This document shows positions 1-10,229 of a stretch of DNA of 64,000 bases, piece by piece. Within the stretch, counting starts at the first letter, position 1. Every line of letters starts with the position of its first letter. The notes beneath the pieces were generated by a model. The model had not been told where the DNA came from, did not search any database, and saw only the letters and a program-made list of their open reading frames with translations. Origin of the DNA: Viola odorata (lineage: Eukaryota; Streptophyta; Magnoliopsida; Malpighiales; Violaceae); NCBI GenBank assembly GCA_963691705.1, contig OY829546.1:35000040-35064039 (forward strand), in the 5' to 3' direction. Both the position numbers and the translations under genes were made by a program.

Positions 1-678
1 CAACATGGAACTAGCCCCGGACCGTTCTGATCTGCAGAACTTGGAGAAGAAAACCTACGAATCGGTGAAGGCATAGGCTCAAAGATGAAGAGAACTTATT
101 GCTAGAATTTCTCGTCCTCTGACCGACTAAGAACTCATATCAATTTTTGCGAGCACCTTCCAGGTTCCTTACTACACCTACCTCATCTCTAACTCATCGA
201 ACAACTTTTCCGATATAGTCCAGGTAGTAGAGAGAGTCGAACAAGGGATCAAGTCTAGAAGGATTGTTGTTTCCGCGCCAAAGGAAATACCCAACAAACC
301 GCCTATCATGAAGAAAGACGTCAACTTGGTCTCCCACTGACCCGGTCGCAGACAACCTTCCACACCGTTATGGAACCCACCAAACAACCCGAGTGATCAA
401 AATAAACAGCCAAGGGAATCGGGAGTGACAACCATTTTTCTCCGTCGGGAGGTTTACGAGTATCTCGTGGCAGTGGGGTAAATTATACCCATTCCACAAC
501 AACCTCAACAAAATGGTACGATCCTAATGCAAGATGCGAATACCATGCTGAAGCTCAGGTCCACACAATAGAAAACTGTTACGCCTTTAAAGGAAAGGTT
601 AATCACTTGCTCAAGAGCGGATAAATCTCTCTAGAAGGGTAGCCGAAGGACTCTACCCGGCCACCAGCTCTTGAATGA
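1..678 (+). pseudogene. Gag remnant of element A, copy 1
   Basis: This is the tail of a Ty3/gypsy-type Gag, cut by the window edge. Read in frame it matches the better copy at 6933-7724 (- strand) almost residue for residue: the block ending PYYTYLISNS, a valine-rich E-R-V-E-Q-G-I-K stretch, a zinc-knuckle-like region near 535-600 (C, H, then H and C) and a shared C-terminus ending P-A-L-E then stop. Several in-frame stops (for example in the first 150 bases) show it is dead. No protease or reverse transcriptase follows; non-coding DNA begins directly after the stop, as in the other copy. Confidence 0.75.
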
Positions 679-771
679 ACGCTCTCCAGGCCTGCGATGG
701 ACCCATTCAGCTTAGTAGGAATATCTCTGATATTTTTGTGTATCAGTCGATCCTACGACTATAAACAAGGG

Positions 772-960
772 CGCTCCGTGGGAGGCAACCCACATGTTCT
801 TCTCAAATATTTCAATTTTTCTCAGTTTTAATTTTTAATTTTGAATTATTGGGATATCCTTCCCTCCAAACTTACTATTTAATTCCCCCTTTTGTTTTAG
901 GTGCAATGAGACTAAAATTGGGGGGCAAGCAGTTGAAATGACGACCAGAAAAAGTTGTCA
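772..960 (+). other. Post-gag non-coding region with conserved hairpin, copy 1
   Basis: About 90 bases after the gag stop comes ACTATAAACAAGGGCGCTC, then a short hairpin at 778-793 with stem GTGGG/CCCAC and loop AGGCAA. The same order and hairpin recur at 6861-6878 on the other strand. A pyrimidine-rich stretch and a block containing CTAAAATTGGGGGG follow. I recall a GGGAGGCAACCC-type segment from non-coding parts of plant gypsy elements; its role is unknown to me. Confidence 0.55.
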
Positions 961-1329
961 GAGAGCATCAAAGGTTGAACACATTTCTACCGGGGGTAAG
1001 GCATAGGGATCGGTAATTTGTCACAAATAGCTCGTTACGTCCATCCTCCCCTTGCATCAGATCATCGCTATTCAGCGGAAAAGAGGAGACCTTTGCTGTC
1101 ACCAGATGCCCTTCCCCAATAATTCTTCATCTTGGTGAAGGAACATAACAATGATAGATGTGTGTTCTTCAGAGACCCCAATCCACATACTTAATGCATT
1201 CTGACTCTATGCTACAATGATATTTACACTCTACATGGCCCCCAACTGCAAATTGTCATATTTTGAATTTGATCAGCACAATCATTCTCTGCAAGATTTC
1301 TCCGTGTATAGGCACCATGATCATACGGT

Positions 1330-1620
1330 GGAAATCAGGCCTCTAATATGTGGGCCAGATTATGTTCAAGCCATACTTCATGAACAAATCACATCAGCAA
1401 TCGGTCATTCCCAACGCAAAGGATGTCTCCTCGTCTAGAGCAGTCAAGGAGCGAATATGGAAAGATTTTAAAGCGGTCACTACAATGAGTTGGCTTCTTT
1501 GCAGAATATCTCGCATCTGCAAACAACCAGTCGCAAGGTTCACCTTGAACCTGCCTTTCCTTGGCAAGTTGACTAAGTCCAAAAGCGATTTAGCTATTTC
1601 AAAGGCTAAATCCACCTGAG
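1330..1620 (-). other. Element A 3' segment, inverted homologue of 6463-6660
   Basis: On the - strand this segment reads as a frame sharing LLDL, NLPRK and SLT-LD blocks with the + strand frame at 6463-6777, and the nucleotide string AAGTATGGCTTGAACAT occurs in both. In each copy it lies downstream of gag and reads against it. It may be a decayed antisense coding region or simply conserved non-coding DNA; the frames are too short and too broken to decide. Confidence 0.5.
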
Positions 1621-2598
1621 AAGACTACGCATATCAGCTGATTATCCAAAAAACTATCTAAGTTCAGGACACTATTAAAGAACTTAATGGTCATTCTTCG
1701 GAATGCTGCGATTGGCTATGTTTATAGCAATACTATTATCCAGTTTGAATACAAAAGGTGTGGGATCAAAGTCACAAAACCTATTCCGCGCTAACAAGCC
1801 TGTTTGGGAGTGTAAGTTGCCGAAGCTTTTCTCTCTATCTGCCTCCTCGGAAAATTCCACCATCAAGACACTACCGTTGCCAGGTGCCTTTTATAAGCGG
1901 AACCCTTGACCTTACAAAAATATGATGAATAGGTGTTCCCCTAGGGTCCTGATCAACATACTTAAATCAGCCCTGTTCTGTGGCATAAGGACATTCACGC
2001 CCCACCATGCTCCAAACTACAGACTCAAATTCGATCTAGCCGCTCATGCTCACAATAAAACATATAATAAAATTAAATTGCATAATTAAAAAGGAATAGA
2101 GGATGATAAAAAAGCTTGAATATTACCGGTCGGATTTAAAGCTCCGGTTTTTTATAAAAGCTAGAAAACACTGGAGGCCGAAGTAGGGAGAACTCTTCTC
2201 CGAAAGTGGAAGAAAGTCTGGTGGGAAAAAGCGCCTCCAAAACCTTAAAATCCCAGAGTCTTATAGGGAAATTACAAAATAAGAAAATTCTAAAAATAGA
2301 AAATATAATAAGGGAAAATCCTAAATCTATGGGAATTATAAAAAATGGAAATAGATCTTCTGTTTGAATGGAGGATCGCCGGAATGAAAGGCAAAATCCG
2401 CTGGAGATCCTCTTCAGGAGTTTCCTTTTGTGCCTCATAATTGTAAGCATCTGCAGACGCTCGACAGCTAGGCCTCGACGTTTAATGTTCCAACAGAAAT
2501 CCATCCAAGAAGCGCATATTTCTGCATCTTTCTCTTGTCTAGTCCAGATCCGCAAAAAGGATAGAAACAGGGAGAATTTAGCAGTATGATGTTCAAAA
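1621..2598. other. No recognisable gene
   Basis: This stretch contains only short frames without family resemblance. The 2040-2110 part is AT-rich. The 2140-2580 part may be old LTR or untranslated DNA of the neighbouring copia remnant, but I see no paired repeat to prove it. Confidence 0.4.
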
Positions 2599-3003
2599 TT
2601 GGTAGGCGTGGGTACTGTTAAAGTGAATATGCATGATGGTATAATCAAGATTTTGCTTAATGTTAAACATGTCCCAGAACTCAAGAAAAGTCTGATTTCT
2701 CTTAGGTACTTGGAAAAGAGAGGATACGGATATTTAGCAAGGCCGAGTGATGTTATGAAGGGTAAGCGGCAGGCCAATAATTTGTACAGGTTGATCGGTT
2801 GTACTGTTGTGGGCAATGGGATTGCAGCTTCGATAGCAGAACCAGAGGTTGATGATTCTGCTTTGTGGCATATGCGTTTAGGGCAAATGAGTAAGCGGGG
2901 AATCTCAGAATTGCATAAGAGGAATCTACTAATAGGTATCAAGCACTGTAAGTTAGGATTCTATGAATTTTGTGTACTTTGTAAACAGTGCAGGGTCAGT
3001 TTC
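2599..3003 (+). pseudogene. Ty1/copia pol remnant (protease tail and GAG-pre-integrase domain)
   Basis: The frame carries the typical copia order: a protease-end region (VGVGTVKV, DG, then VKHVPELKKSLISL), MKG-NLY, then the GAG-pre-integrase block with LWHMRLGQMSKRG, a LHKRNLL segment and a zinc-binding C-x2-C (CVLCKQ). The usual stretch between the KRGYGY block and VMKG is shortened, so an internal deletion is likely. The integrase core is absent: similarity stops near 3003, where sequence of element A begins. It is a fragment with no sign of function. Confidence 0.8.
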
Positions 3004-3056
3004 AAGCTAAAATGCGTTAAAAAAATAGGGTAGCAACAGTTGCCCCCTCTTTACTG
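3004..3056 (-). other. Polypurine tract and LTR start of an element A relative
   Basis: On the - strand a purine-rich run AGTAAAGAGGGGGCAAC (3039-3056) is followed directly by TGTTGCTACCC (3038-3028). That is the expected order of polypurine tract and 3' LTR start for a minus-oriented element. The following 34 bases (3037-3004) match 8230-8197 closely. The LTR is then lost against the copia remnant. Confidence 0.5.
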
Positions 3057-3264
3057 TCTAATAAAAAATACAGTGTAACTGAAATTTTTCATGAGCAGTA
3101 AAGATGGTTGCCCAAAGTATTACCACGTTTTGAATGTAGCATGACATGTTGGGAACAAACAAATGCATGTAGTGTAAAATGCAGACTTCTCTAATACTGA
3201 GAAAAATATAAATCGCGGAAATATAAATGACGACTTCCCTGATAATGGGGTAAACGCAAATGAC
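3057..3264. other. Non-coding, lead-in to the minisatellite
   Basis: I see no gene here. The right end (from about 3190) contains degraded relatives of the 53-bp repeat unit that becomes regular after 3271. Confidence 0.4.
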
Positions 3265-3905
3265 AAAGATGTGAATCAGGTAGGGCGAAGGTAGCACTCG
3301 CAGTCCGTACGCTGTTGCAAAAACGTAAATCACTTAGGGTGAGGGTAGCACTCGTAGTCATACGCTTTTGCAGAAAAGTTAATCATGTACGACTAGGGTA
3401 GCACTCGCAGTAATACGCTTTTGTAGAAAAGTAAATCACGTAGGGCAAGGGTAGCACTCGCAGTCATACGCTTTTGCAGAAAAAGTAAATCACGTAGGAC
3501 GAGGGTAGCACTCGCAGTCATACACTCTTATAGAAAAGTAAATCACCTAGGGTAAGGGTAGCACTCGAAGTCATACGCTTTTGCGGAAAAGTAAATCACC
3601 TAGGGCGAGGGTAGCACTCGCAGTCATACGCTCTTGCAGAAAAGTAAATCACGTAGGGCGAGTGTAGCACTCATAGTCATACGCTATTGCAGAAAAGTAA
3701 ATCACGTAGGGTGAGGGTAGCACTCGCAGTCATACTCACTCTTGCAGAAAAGTAAATCATGTAGGGCGAGGGTAGCACTCGCAGTCATACAGTTTTGCAG
3801 AAAAGTAAATCACGTAGGGCGGGGGTAGCACTCGCAGTCATACGTTTTTGTAGAAAAGTAAATCACGTAGGGCGAGGGTAGCACTCGCAGTCATACGATT
3901 TTCGT
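3265..3905. repeat. 53-bp tandem repeat, about 12 units
   Basis: Units begin with GTAAATCACGTAGGG, continue with GAGGGTAGCACTCGCAG and end with CATACGCTTTTGCAGAAAA. Unit starts at about 3271, 3325, 3378, 3431, 3485, 3538, 3591, 3644, 3697, 3752, 3805 and 3858 give spacings of 53 with a few of 54 or 55. Units differ at scattered single positions, so the array is moderately homogenised. It probably lies in the 3' untranslated part of the minus-oriented element A copy. Confidence 0.9.
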
Positions 3906-5964
3906 GGATATTGGTTGATGGCGACTCTGTTCAGACGCTTTGCAGAAATGTAATTGCTTGGATGTTGAGGGAATATCAAATGACTTCACTCGGATAGTGA
4001 CAGTTTTAGTCAGACACCTTGCAAAAATGTTGATCGGCTCTCCGGACTTGGTGTGACCAGGCTTTTCATAACCTGATTGGTCTTTTTGGTGGAATTTCAC
4101 GATGATGGCAAGACAACAATCTTCTTATTAAAACCCGTCTGATAGCAGGAATTCCATCGAAGCTCTCTTCTACACCTGTATTCTGCAAGTAGGGAGGAAG
4201 CAAACACGAAGCAGCAACATCCAAACTATAATGGGCAACAGAAAAGATTAAATCATACATGAGTGGGAAATTCCCACACTACCCCAATGCTTGCCCCAAA
4301 GCACTGTACCAAGATAAGACAAACATGAACTTCTTTATCAGGAGAAAATTCAAACAATTCAAGCATTTGGAAAATAGGTCATCCAATTTTTGTTATATAA
4401 GCAAACTTGACACAAGCCTAGAAAAGCGTCTGCATCTTGCCTAGGAGATAACGACCTTAAAGACAAGAATTTCCCACAATATGTAGTCGTAAGCAGTTCT
4501 CACCTGATATTAGTGTTTGTACTCACGCTCAGAAATAAGGCTATGTGTTTACTCTCATAAAAATGCAACAAACATAGCACAGAAATCAAATTTGCAATGT
4601 CAATCCGAGTGAAAGATGCAAATACATGGGCATTCTAATAATTGAAAGGAATTTTCAAGAGATAAGAAATATATAGTCCGGGAAGAAAGAAAGAACAAAG
4701 GAAGAAAGAATCTGTTTAGAAAGAGAGTGCCTTTTTTAGCAGAAAGAAAAAGGAGTTTTAATGAGTAGTGTTCGACTAAGGTTGCAGCGAGGGTAAAGAA
4801 CACAAGTTCTTCAATCTTCGCTAGGGGGATGCTCCTTCTTGATCATTTCTTATTGATGACGCACCCAAGCTCTTGAATCTTCATAGGGAATGATCTCTTT
4901 TCCTTTTGAGATCATTTTGGGGGCAAAACGCCCAAGTTCTTTAATCTTCGTTGGGAATGATCTCTTTTCCTTCTGAGATTATTTTGTACTTTCTTCTACT
5001 TTTGACCATTTATTTTTGTACTTTCTTCTACTTTTGTTTTGTTGATTGTGTTCTTTGAACACTTTTTTTTTTGATTTTTTTTTTAGCAAGCAAAGCAAGT
5101 ACGATTTTTGTCTAGTCCTTCCTCATTTCTGTCTTTGCCAGAGGCCTTCAAGTTTTGATTTTTTCGGCCTTCTTCCGGCATTTAACCATCAACAATCATT
5201 GGTAATTTCTTCTTTCCCTTTTCTTCGGTACCTCCTCTTCTACAAAATCGCATTTGATGCGCACCTTACCTTCAGTTGACAACCTCAGTTGGGCATTGCT
5301 CATTATTTAGGGAGAGTTTAAGTGGAAATAAAAGATTTTACAAGTGGCTTAGAAAAGAAATGAATTGAATAATGAGCAAAGATAAGTGTTTGAAGACAAA
5401 AGAATAAGAAGACAAAAGAAATGTGGAAGAAAAGAGCAAAGTCCAATGTCATCTTACTGCTATCCCATGACTGATGGTGCATGTACCCTGGGTATTATGC
5501 AAATTTAACTAGCACTTAGTTATGCATTTGTTCTCATTAAAGAAATAAGGCGCGAAGGCTCGAAGTGCTTACAGGGATATGTTTGTGACTGGTTATGTCA
5601 AAAGCATATTGTGGATGTAAGAGCTAGCAGGCGAGATCATGCATGTAATATGATTTTTTTTTCTATGACTGTCCACATTATCTGTGATGCAATAAGGTGA
5701 TGAACATGCTCGATTTTAGGGAAGGTTTGAAAATTATGAGGGCAGTGTGGATTTTTATCCAGCAAAACAAATTTCCTAATCATATAGATCATAAATCTTT
5801 AACAGTTCTATAGATAGGACGTGGGGGCATGATTGCTCATAAATTTTTTTGACGAAAAAATTTTAAAGGTTACCCCTAGTGTAGAGAAAAGGAATGCATG
5901 ATGAACGTGCAATGGTTAAAACTTAAAGAGGCAAAAAGGAAAATGGCCTTCCTTGGATATGTGC
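3906..5964. other. Unassigned non-coding stretch
   Basis: I find no protein family here. The first 180 bases hold loose relatives of the flanking repeats (CTCGGA, CAGACGC, TTGCAGAAATG). At 4885-4990 a short block (GGGAATGATCTCTTTTCCTT then TGAGATNATTTT) occurs twice in tandem, and a further TTTGTACTTTCTTCTACTTTTG pair follows at 4985-5040. A long T run lies at 5062-5085. It may be the 3' untranslated region of element A. Confidence 0.4.
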
Positions 5965-6465
5965 AAAAATGTAGATGTCAACTCCACTTGGACACTGCTG
6001 CCCACTGGGATGTTGATGCGAAAATATAACTGTCAATTCCACTCAGACGTTGCTACCCAATAGGATATTGATGCAAAAATATAGCTTTCAATTCCACTCG
6101 GACGCTGCTGCGCACTGAGATATTGATGTGAAACGGTAGATGTCAACTCCACAAGGACGTTGCTACCCACTAGGAGGTTGATGCGAAAATGTAACTATCA
6201 ATTCCACTCGAACGTTGCTGTCCATTGGGATATTGAAGTGAAAAGGTAGATGTCAAGTCCACTCGGACTCTGCTTTCCACTGGGATGTTGATGTAGATCT
6301 GAGACTCCACTTGGACGTTGCTACCCATTTGGGATGTCAATGTGGAAACGTGGATATGAGACTCCGCTTGGACGCAGCTGCTCATTGGGATGTCAATGTC
6401 GATGGTTCTATTCGGATACCTTATAAATTTGGCTCCACTGGGACACTGATAACTCCACTCATATG
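5965..6465. repeat. 55-bp tandem repeat, about 8 units
   Basis: The unit contains TGTCAATTCCACTCGGACG, then GCTGCCCACTGGGATGTTGA and a short A-rich end. TCCAC cores fall at 5983, 6038, 6093, 6148, 6203, 6258, 6306, 6363 (as TCCGC) and 6434. The spacing is exactly 55 for the first six and then irregular. It abuts the element A 3' segment and reads as part of the same element. Confidence 0.85.
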
Positions 6466-6777
6466 TCTTTAAAAATAGCTGAATTACTTCTGGATTTGAT
6501 CAAATTGCCAAGGAAAGATGAGCTCGAATTGAAGCTTGAGACTGGTTATCTGATTCACTCTTTAACCACCCTAGATAGGGAGAAATCTCCTAGGCTAACA
6601 ATAGACTATTGCTGTCTGGATGATTCATCCAAGAAGTATGGCTTGAACATCATCTTGAGTGATGGAAGAGAATCCTTGGTTTACCTGGAGATTCAGATTT
6701 TGGGGTTGTTTCTTTATAGAGAAAAAGTTTCAACACTTCAGCTTTTGCGGCAAGGGATCGCGAATAAGAACCAGTGA
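6463..6777 (+). other. Element A 3' open frame, antisense to gag
   Basis: A 104-codon frame reads against the neighbouring gag. It shares blocks (LLDLIKLPRK, a LTTLD run, then KYGLNII) with the broken - strand frame at 1615-1394. I recognise no family. Conservation between the two copies could be nucleotide-level only, since they are copies of the same element. Treat it as a possible small antisense frame rather than a gene. Confidence 0.35.
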
Positions 6778-6860
6778 ATGCAGTCATCATTAACGCCAGC
6801 ATTCCAACATTCCAAATTTAAAAATTAAAACTATCAAAAATGGAAATATCAAAAAGAACA

Positions 6861-6878
6861 CGTGGGTTGCCTTCCACG
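6861..6878 (-). other. Post-gag hairpin, copy 2
   Basis: On the - strand CGTGG and CCACG flank an AGGCAA-containing loop, 55-75 bases after the gag stop at 6933 and preceded by ACTATAAACAAGGGCAC. It matches the hairpin at 778-793. Sequence around it has diverged more than the stem and loop. Confidence 0.5.
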
Positions 6879-6932
6879 AAGTGCCCTTGTTTATAGTCAT
6901 AGGCTCGACTAATGTGAAAAAAATCATGGGTA

Positions 6933-7724
6933 TCATTCAAGAGCTGGTAGGAGGAAGGTTGCTGGTAGAACGATCATTCCGCACTTGATCAAGTGACGAA
7001 CCTGTATCTTAAAGGCAGAGCAGATCTCTAGAGTGTGACCTGGAGCTCCCATATGGTACGCACATGTAACACTAGGATCGAACCCCTTTGTGTATGACGT
7101 TTGGAGAGGTGAGACTGGGGTTGGTGTAATTTTCCCAGTTGCTAGAAGATGTTCATAAATTTCCCCCAATGGGGCTGCAAGAGGTGGCAGTGGCTCCTTA
7201 TTCTGAGGATAATTCCGGTTATTATGGTTGTTTGGGTTATTTGGTGGGTTATATGGTTTAGGTTGTGTGAAAGGTTTCCTGTAACTAGGGTGGTGAGAGA
7301 CAAAGCTGATGTCTTCCTTCGTGATATGCGCTCTCTTAGGCGTTTCCTCCGGCGTGGAAGCAACGATCCTTCCAAACTTAACTCCTTGTTCAACTCTCTC
7401 GGCTACGAGGACCATGTCGGAGAAGCTACTCGACGAATTGGAGATAAGATAGGTGTAGTAGGGAACCTTGAAAGTGTTCACAAAAATTGACAAGAGCTCT
7501 TTGTCACTTAGCGGAGGAGAAATTCTAGCAGCTAGTTCTCTCCACCTCTGAGCGTAAGTTTTCACCGATTCGTCGGTTCTCTTCTCTAGATCCTGCAAAT
7601 CAGAACAGTCTAGGGCAACTTCCAAGTTGAACTTATATTCTTTAAAAAAGGCATCGGATAACCTTTTTAATTGCTTCCCGAATCTTGGCCATTGATCTTG
7701 GTTGACTTTTACTTGGTCAACAGA
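6933..7724 (-). pseudogene. Gag of element A, copy 2 (gag-only element)
   Basis: This open frame of about 263 codons lacks a convincing start ATG. It carries the gypsy Gag signature F-F-K-E-Y-K-F-N-L, LEKRTDESVKTYAQRWREL, then YYTYLISNSSSSFSDM and VERVEQGVKFGRI. A proline- and asparagine-rich linker follows, then a zinc-knuckle variant C-x2-H-x5-H-x4-C in CAYHMGAPGHTLEIC. The first residue at 7625 is a leucine codon, so the frame runs further upstream to a TGA at 7725-7727. No pol follows: the stop is succeeded by the same non-coding hairpin region as in copy 1. The N-terminal part of a full Gag is missing. Confidence 0.75.
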
Positions 7725-8240
7725 TCAACGGTGGATGATGAAGGTCCTGTACAGTTCATTTATTTGGTTCGAGAAAATGGTACGAGCGAACTCGTTCGAA
7801 ATGAATAAAAGCCCAAACCAAAAAACACTAGAATATGTGAAAAGATAAATAGTAGACAGTAAATAAAGAAAAAGTTTGGTTGAAGGTCCGAGTTTACTCG
7901 CTTGGAACGGATAAAAAATCCAACAAAAAATAAATGCTAAAGTGAATTGAACAAAACAAAATGAGATGACGCGGAACAAAATAATAGTAGATAATTTTCA
8001 GTTAAAGAAAGAAAGCGCTCGATCTATGGTCTGAGGAATCTCGCTCGGGACCGATAGACGTTCGAACGAAAAGACAGTAAAAAATACGAAAAACTGAAAT
8101 GACATGGAATGGAGCGAACTATTAGAAAAACAGCCAATGATAAAAAATCGATAGAAATTCGATTTAAATGGGCTAGTAATGCGATAAAAGATAAAAAAGC
8201 TAAAATGCGTAAAAATAATCGGGTAGCAACCTTCTCTAGA
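7725..8240 (-). other. Leader region between primer site and gag of element A copy 2
   Basis: No gene is visible. On the - strand it begins, 11 bases after the primer site, with GTTGCTACCCG and a 34-base block that is repeated at 3037-3004 beside a polypurine tract. It is AT-rich and ends with a GTTGACC/GTCAACC inverted motif near 7700-7720. It may be leader, or a second LTR joined to the first. Confidence 0.35.
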
Positions 8241-8258
8241 TCCCCAATGAAGTCGCCA
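8241..8258 (-). promoter_or_regulatory. Primer binding site of element A copy 2 (tRNA-Arg type)
   Basis: The - strand reads TGGCGACTTCATTGGGGA. From memory, plant tRNA-Arg(ACG) ends ...TCCCCAGCGGAGTCGCCA, so 15 of 18 positions would pair. The site lies just inside an LTR-like sequence ending in GGTGCGATA, as expected for minus-strand DNA priming. Confidence 0.6.
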
Positions 8259-8261
8259 AAC

Positions 8262-8685
8262 TATCGCACCCCTTTTTGATTTTACGCGAGCCGGTTCGGG
8301 ATGGATGTGAGACAAAACGAACTTATCTCACATAATGCAATGAAGTCACCACCCTATTTTGTTTCTAAGGTTTAGGGAACCTAAACTCATGGCATAAAAA
8401 TAAAAAGCTAAGGCAAAAAGGGTCTAAACCCGAGATCGATGGTTTGGGGTTGATTTATGGACTCGAGAAGGTGTTAGGCACCCAAGTCTCATCTTAAAAA
8501 GGTTACCAGTTAAAAAATAAAGAGGTGTTTAAATAAAACATTTAAAAATAAGTAATGGGGCCATCAGAGGAATCTTCGCTTTAGTATTTTTCGTTGGGTC
8601 AGGATTGGTCGGGACTAGTTTTTCCGTTTAACAGGATTGTTACCATTTTTACTAAAGTCGGCTCCCTTTTTGTTATCATTAGCCC
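8262..8685 (-). repeat. Probable 5' LTR of element A copy 2
   Basis: Adjacent to the primer site, this block has plant gypsy LTR features on the - strand, including GGGTGCCTAACACCTTCTCG and a conserved end before GGTGCGATA. No second full copy is in the window, so its outer end is not defined. It runs into an inverted repeat at 8686 and then the remnant LTR of element D. Confidence 0.45.
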
Positions 8686-8728
8686 ATGCATGATTAAATT
8701 TTAATTACTAAGTGATTTAATCATGCAT
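8686..8728. repeat. Perfect 14-bp inverted repeat
   Basis: ATGCATGATTAAAT (8686-8699) and ATTTAATCATGCAT (8715-8728) are exact reverse complements separated by 15 bases. The pair lies at the junction between element A and the truncated LTR of element D. Confidence 0.85.
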
Positions 8729-8794
8729 AAAACTAACAAAGTACTGATTAATGAATCTGGAAAAGAAACCGAGGTGCGGGATCGGAGCCACCAA

Positions 8795-8917
8795 ACACAT
8801 GCTTTTAATACGCTGGAGCCCCCCTCCGGCGCTTTTCAGGTACATTCGATGGTAACTATAGTGACTCTGATCGGCCCCACCTCCACTTCCAACTCCCCAG
8901 AACCTCGAATCTTATCA
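8795..8917 (+). repeat. 3' end of the truncated 5' LTR of element D
   Basis: It ends in CTTATCA like the LTRs of E and F. It shares the TACGCTGGAG-CCCCTCCGGCGC block seen in E (near 38100) and F (near 54410). The left part, with the TATA box, is lost against the element A LTR, so D has no intact promoter here. Confidence 0.75.
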
Positions 8918-8920
8918 AAG

Positions 8921-8939
8921 TGGTGCTTTCATTGAGAGC
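8921..8939 (+). promoter_or_regulatory. Primer binding site of element D
   Basis: TGGTGCTTTCATTGAGAGC starts three bases after the LTR end. Its complement ends in CACCA, as a charged tRNA end would. The same 19-mer, or a one-base variant in C, follows the LTR in C, E and F. I cannot name the tRNA with certainty. Confidence 0.8.
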
Positions 8940-9005
8940 CTTGGTTGATTAAGTGAGCATCCTTGACATCCAAGCTCCGTTTTTCCTAGGAAGATCAGAC
9001 CAACC

Positions 9006-10229
9006 ATGGCTTCTGACTCGGAGTCTACTACCATAGCGATCCGTAGATGACTTTTTCCTTTCGCCACTGCTGATGAGTCTACTATAATGCAAGAAATCAG
9101 TCGTCAGTCTTCAGATCTCTCCTTCAGAAGCGTAAGAGGAACGCCCTCCTCCAAGATAAGCATTCCCTTGCCCAAGACGGGGACATCTAGTTCTTATGCT
9201 TCTCCTTCTAGGGAACTCATGCTTAACGATGCAAACAACCCCCTCGCGAGCGAAATATCCGCCCTTCGTGCTCGGTTGGATTACTTGACTGAGCTGGCCG
9301 CGAGGATCGCGCCAGATGCTTCCAGGTCGAGTATTCCTCCCCAGGTTATTTTTACACCATCCATTGTCGCCGAACGACCCTTATCGCCTTTACAACCCAG
9401 AAGTGTTTCGTTAACTATGCCTGCGGTGGATATCCCAATTAGCTTTGTGCGACTCGACCAGGGACAGGTAGAGTCTTATGTGCCGCAAGTGCCGCAATTT
9501 CCCATCCCCTAAGGAGAAAGGCGACTCGACTAACATAGAGACTGTTGGGACGGTCGGCGAGAAGAAGTGAATAGGAATATATCCCTTGAACGTAGTGAAA
9601 GATCCATCAGTAGAAGACATCGAACTCGTTCACCTAGGAGTCGCAGTGAGTCCCCTCAGAGACATCACACTCCAGATCTGCATAATCGAAGGCGTCATCT
9701 AGAAGTGTCACCCCCTCGTCATACGCGTGAAATCCTTGATGATACTTCAGGCCACCCGTTAAGTCATAGGGTGAGGCGTCATAGGGTCAGTCGGCATGTG
9801 AAACTTCCTACACAGTCATATGATGGTATGAGAGATCCCATTTCTCATCTCAACAAGGTGAAGGACTTCGTACAGTTCCAGACCCATAGTGATGCAGCCT
9901 TGTGTCAAATATTTGTCATGACGTTGTCAGGGGTTGCCGGTGGATCTATTGATAGCTTCCCACAGTTGGAATCTAAGTTTCGAAGTCGATTCAGCACTGC
10001 GGTCCCCATCAGGAAATATGTCGCGACCTTATTTGATATTCACCGAAAGCCTTTGGAATCGTTGAGAGATTTCCTTAGTCGTTTCGACTTGGAAATGTCA
10101 TTAACACCCGGCGTTACCGTGGATTTCGCCATAGAAGCCTTGAAGCGGAACTACCATTACGGGAAATTAAGAGACACGTTGATGGTAGACCCCCTAGTGA
10201 CTTTAGACGCGTTAAGGCTGAAGGCCCAC
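9006..10229 (+). pseudogene. Gag of element D, 5' part
   Basis: Translation from the ATG at 9006 gives the Tat-type Gag: a variable N-terminus, a heptad-like block SEISALRARLDYLTELAA (coiled coil), an Arg/Ser-rich region near 9600-9680, the DDTSGHPLSHRVRRHRVSR block, and the retrotransposon gag domain. That domain includes LNKVKDFVQFQTHSDAALCQ and FDLEMSLTPGVTVDFAIEAL. There are stops near 9047, 9510 and 9530, and an in-frame deletion near 9938 that removes the RLWFEGLP-type segment conserved in the other copies. The frame is cut at 10229 by element C and resumes at 33203. Confidence 0.9.

Noticed and set aside
2136..2942. 268-codon frame on the - strand
   Set aside because: It lies across from the copia remnant and has no family resemblance; the + strand has clear copia motifs.
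3265..3905. Regular repeats as a CRISPR array
   Set aside because: Units are directly tandem with no unique spacers, and the context is plant repeats.
5046..5279. 77-codon frame with hydrophobic residues as a membrane peptide
   Set aside because: It is T-rich low-complexity DNA translated into Phe/Leu; no conserved copy.
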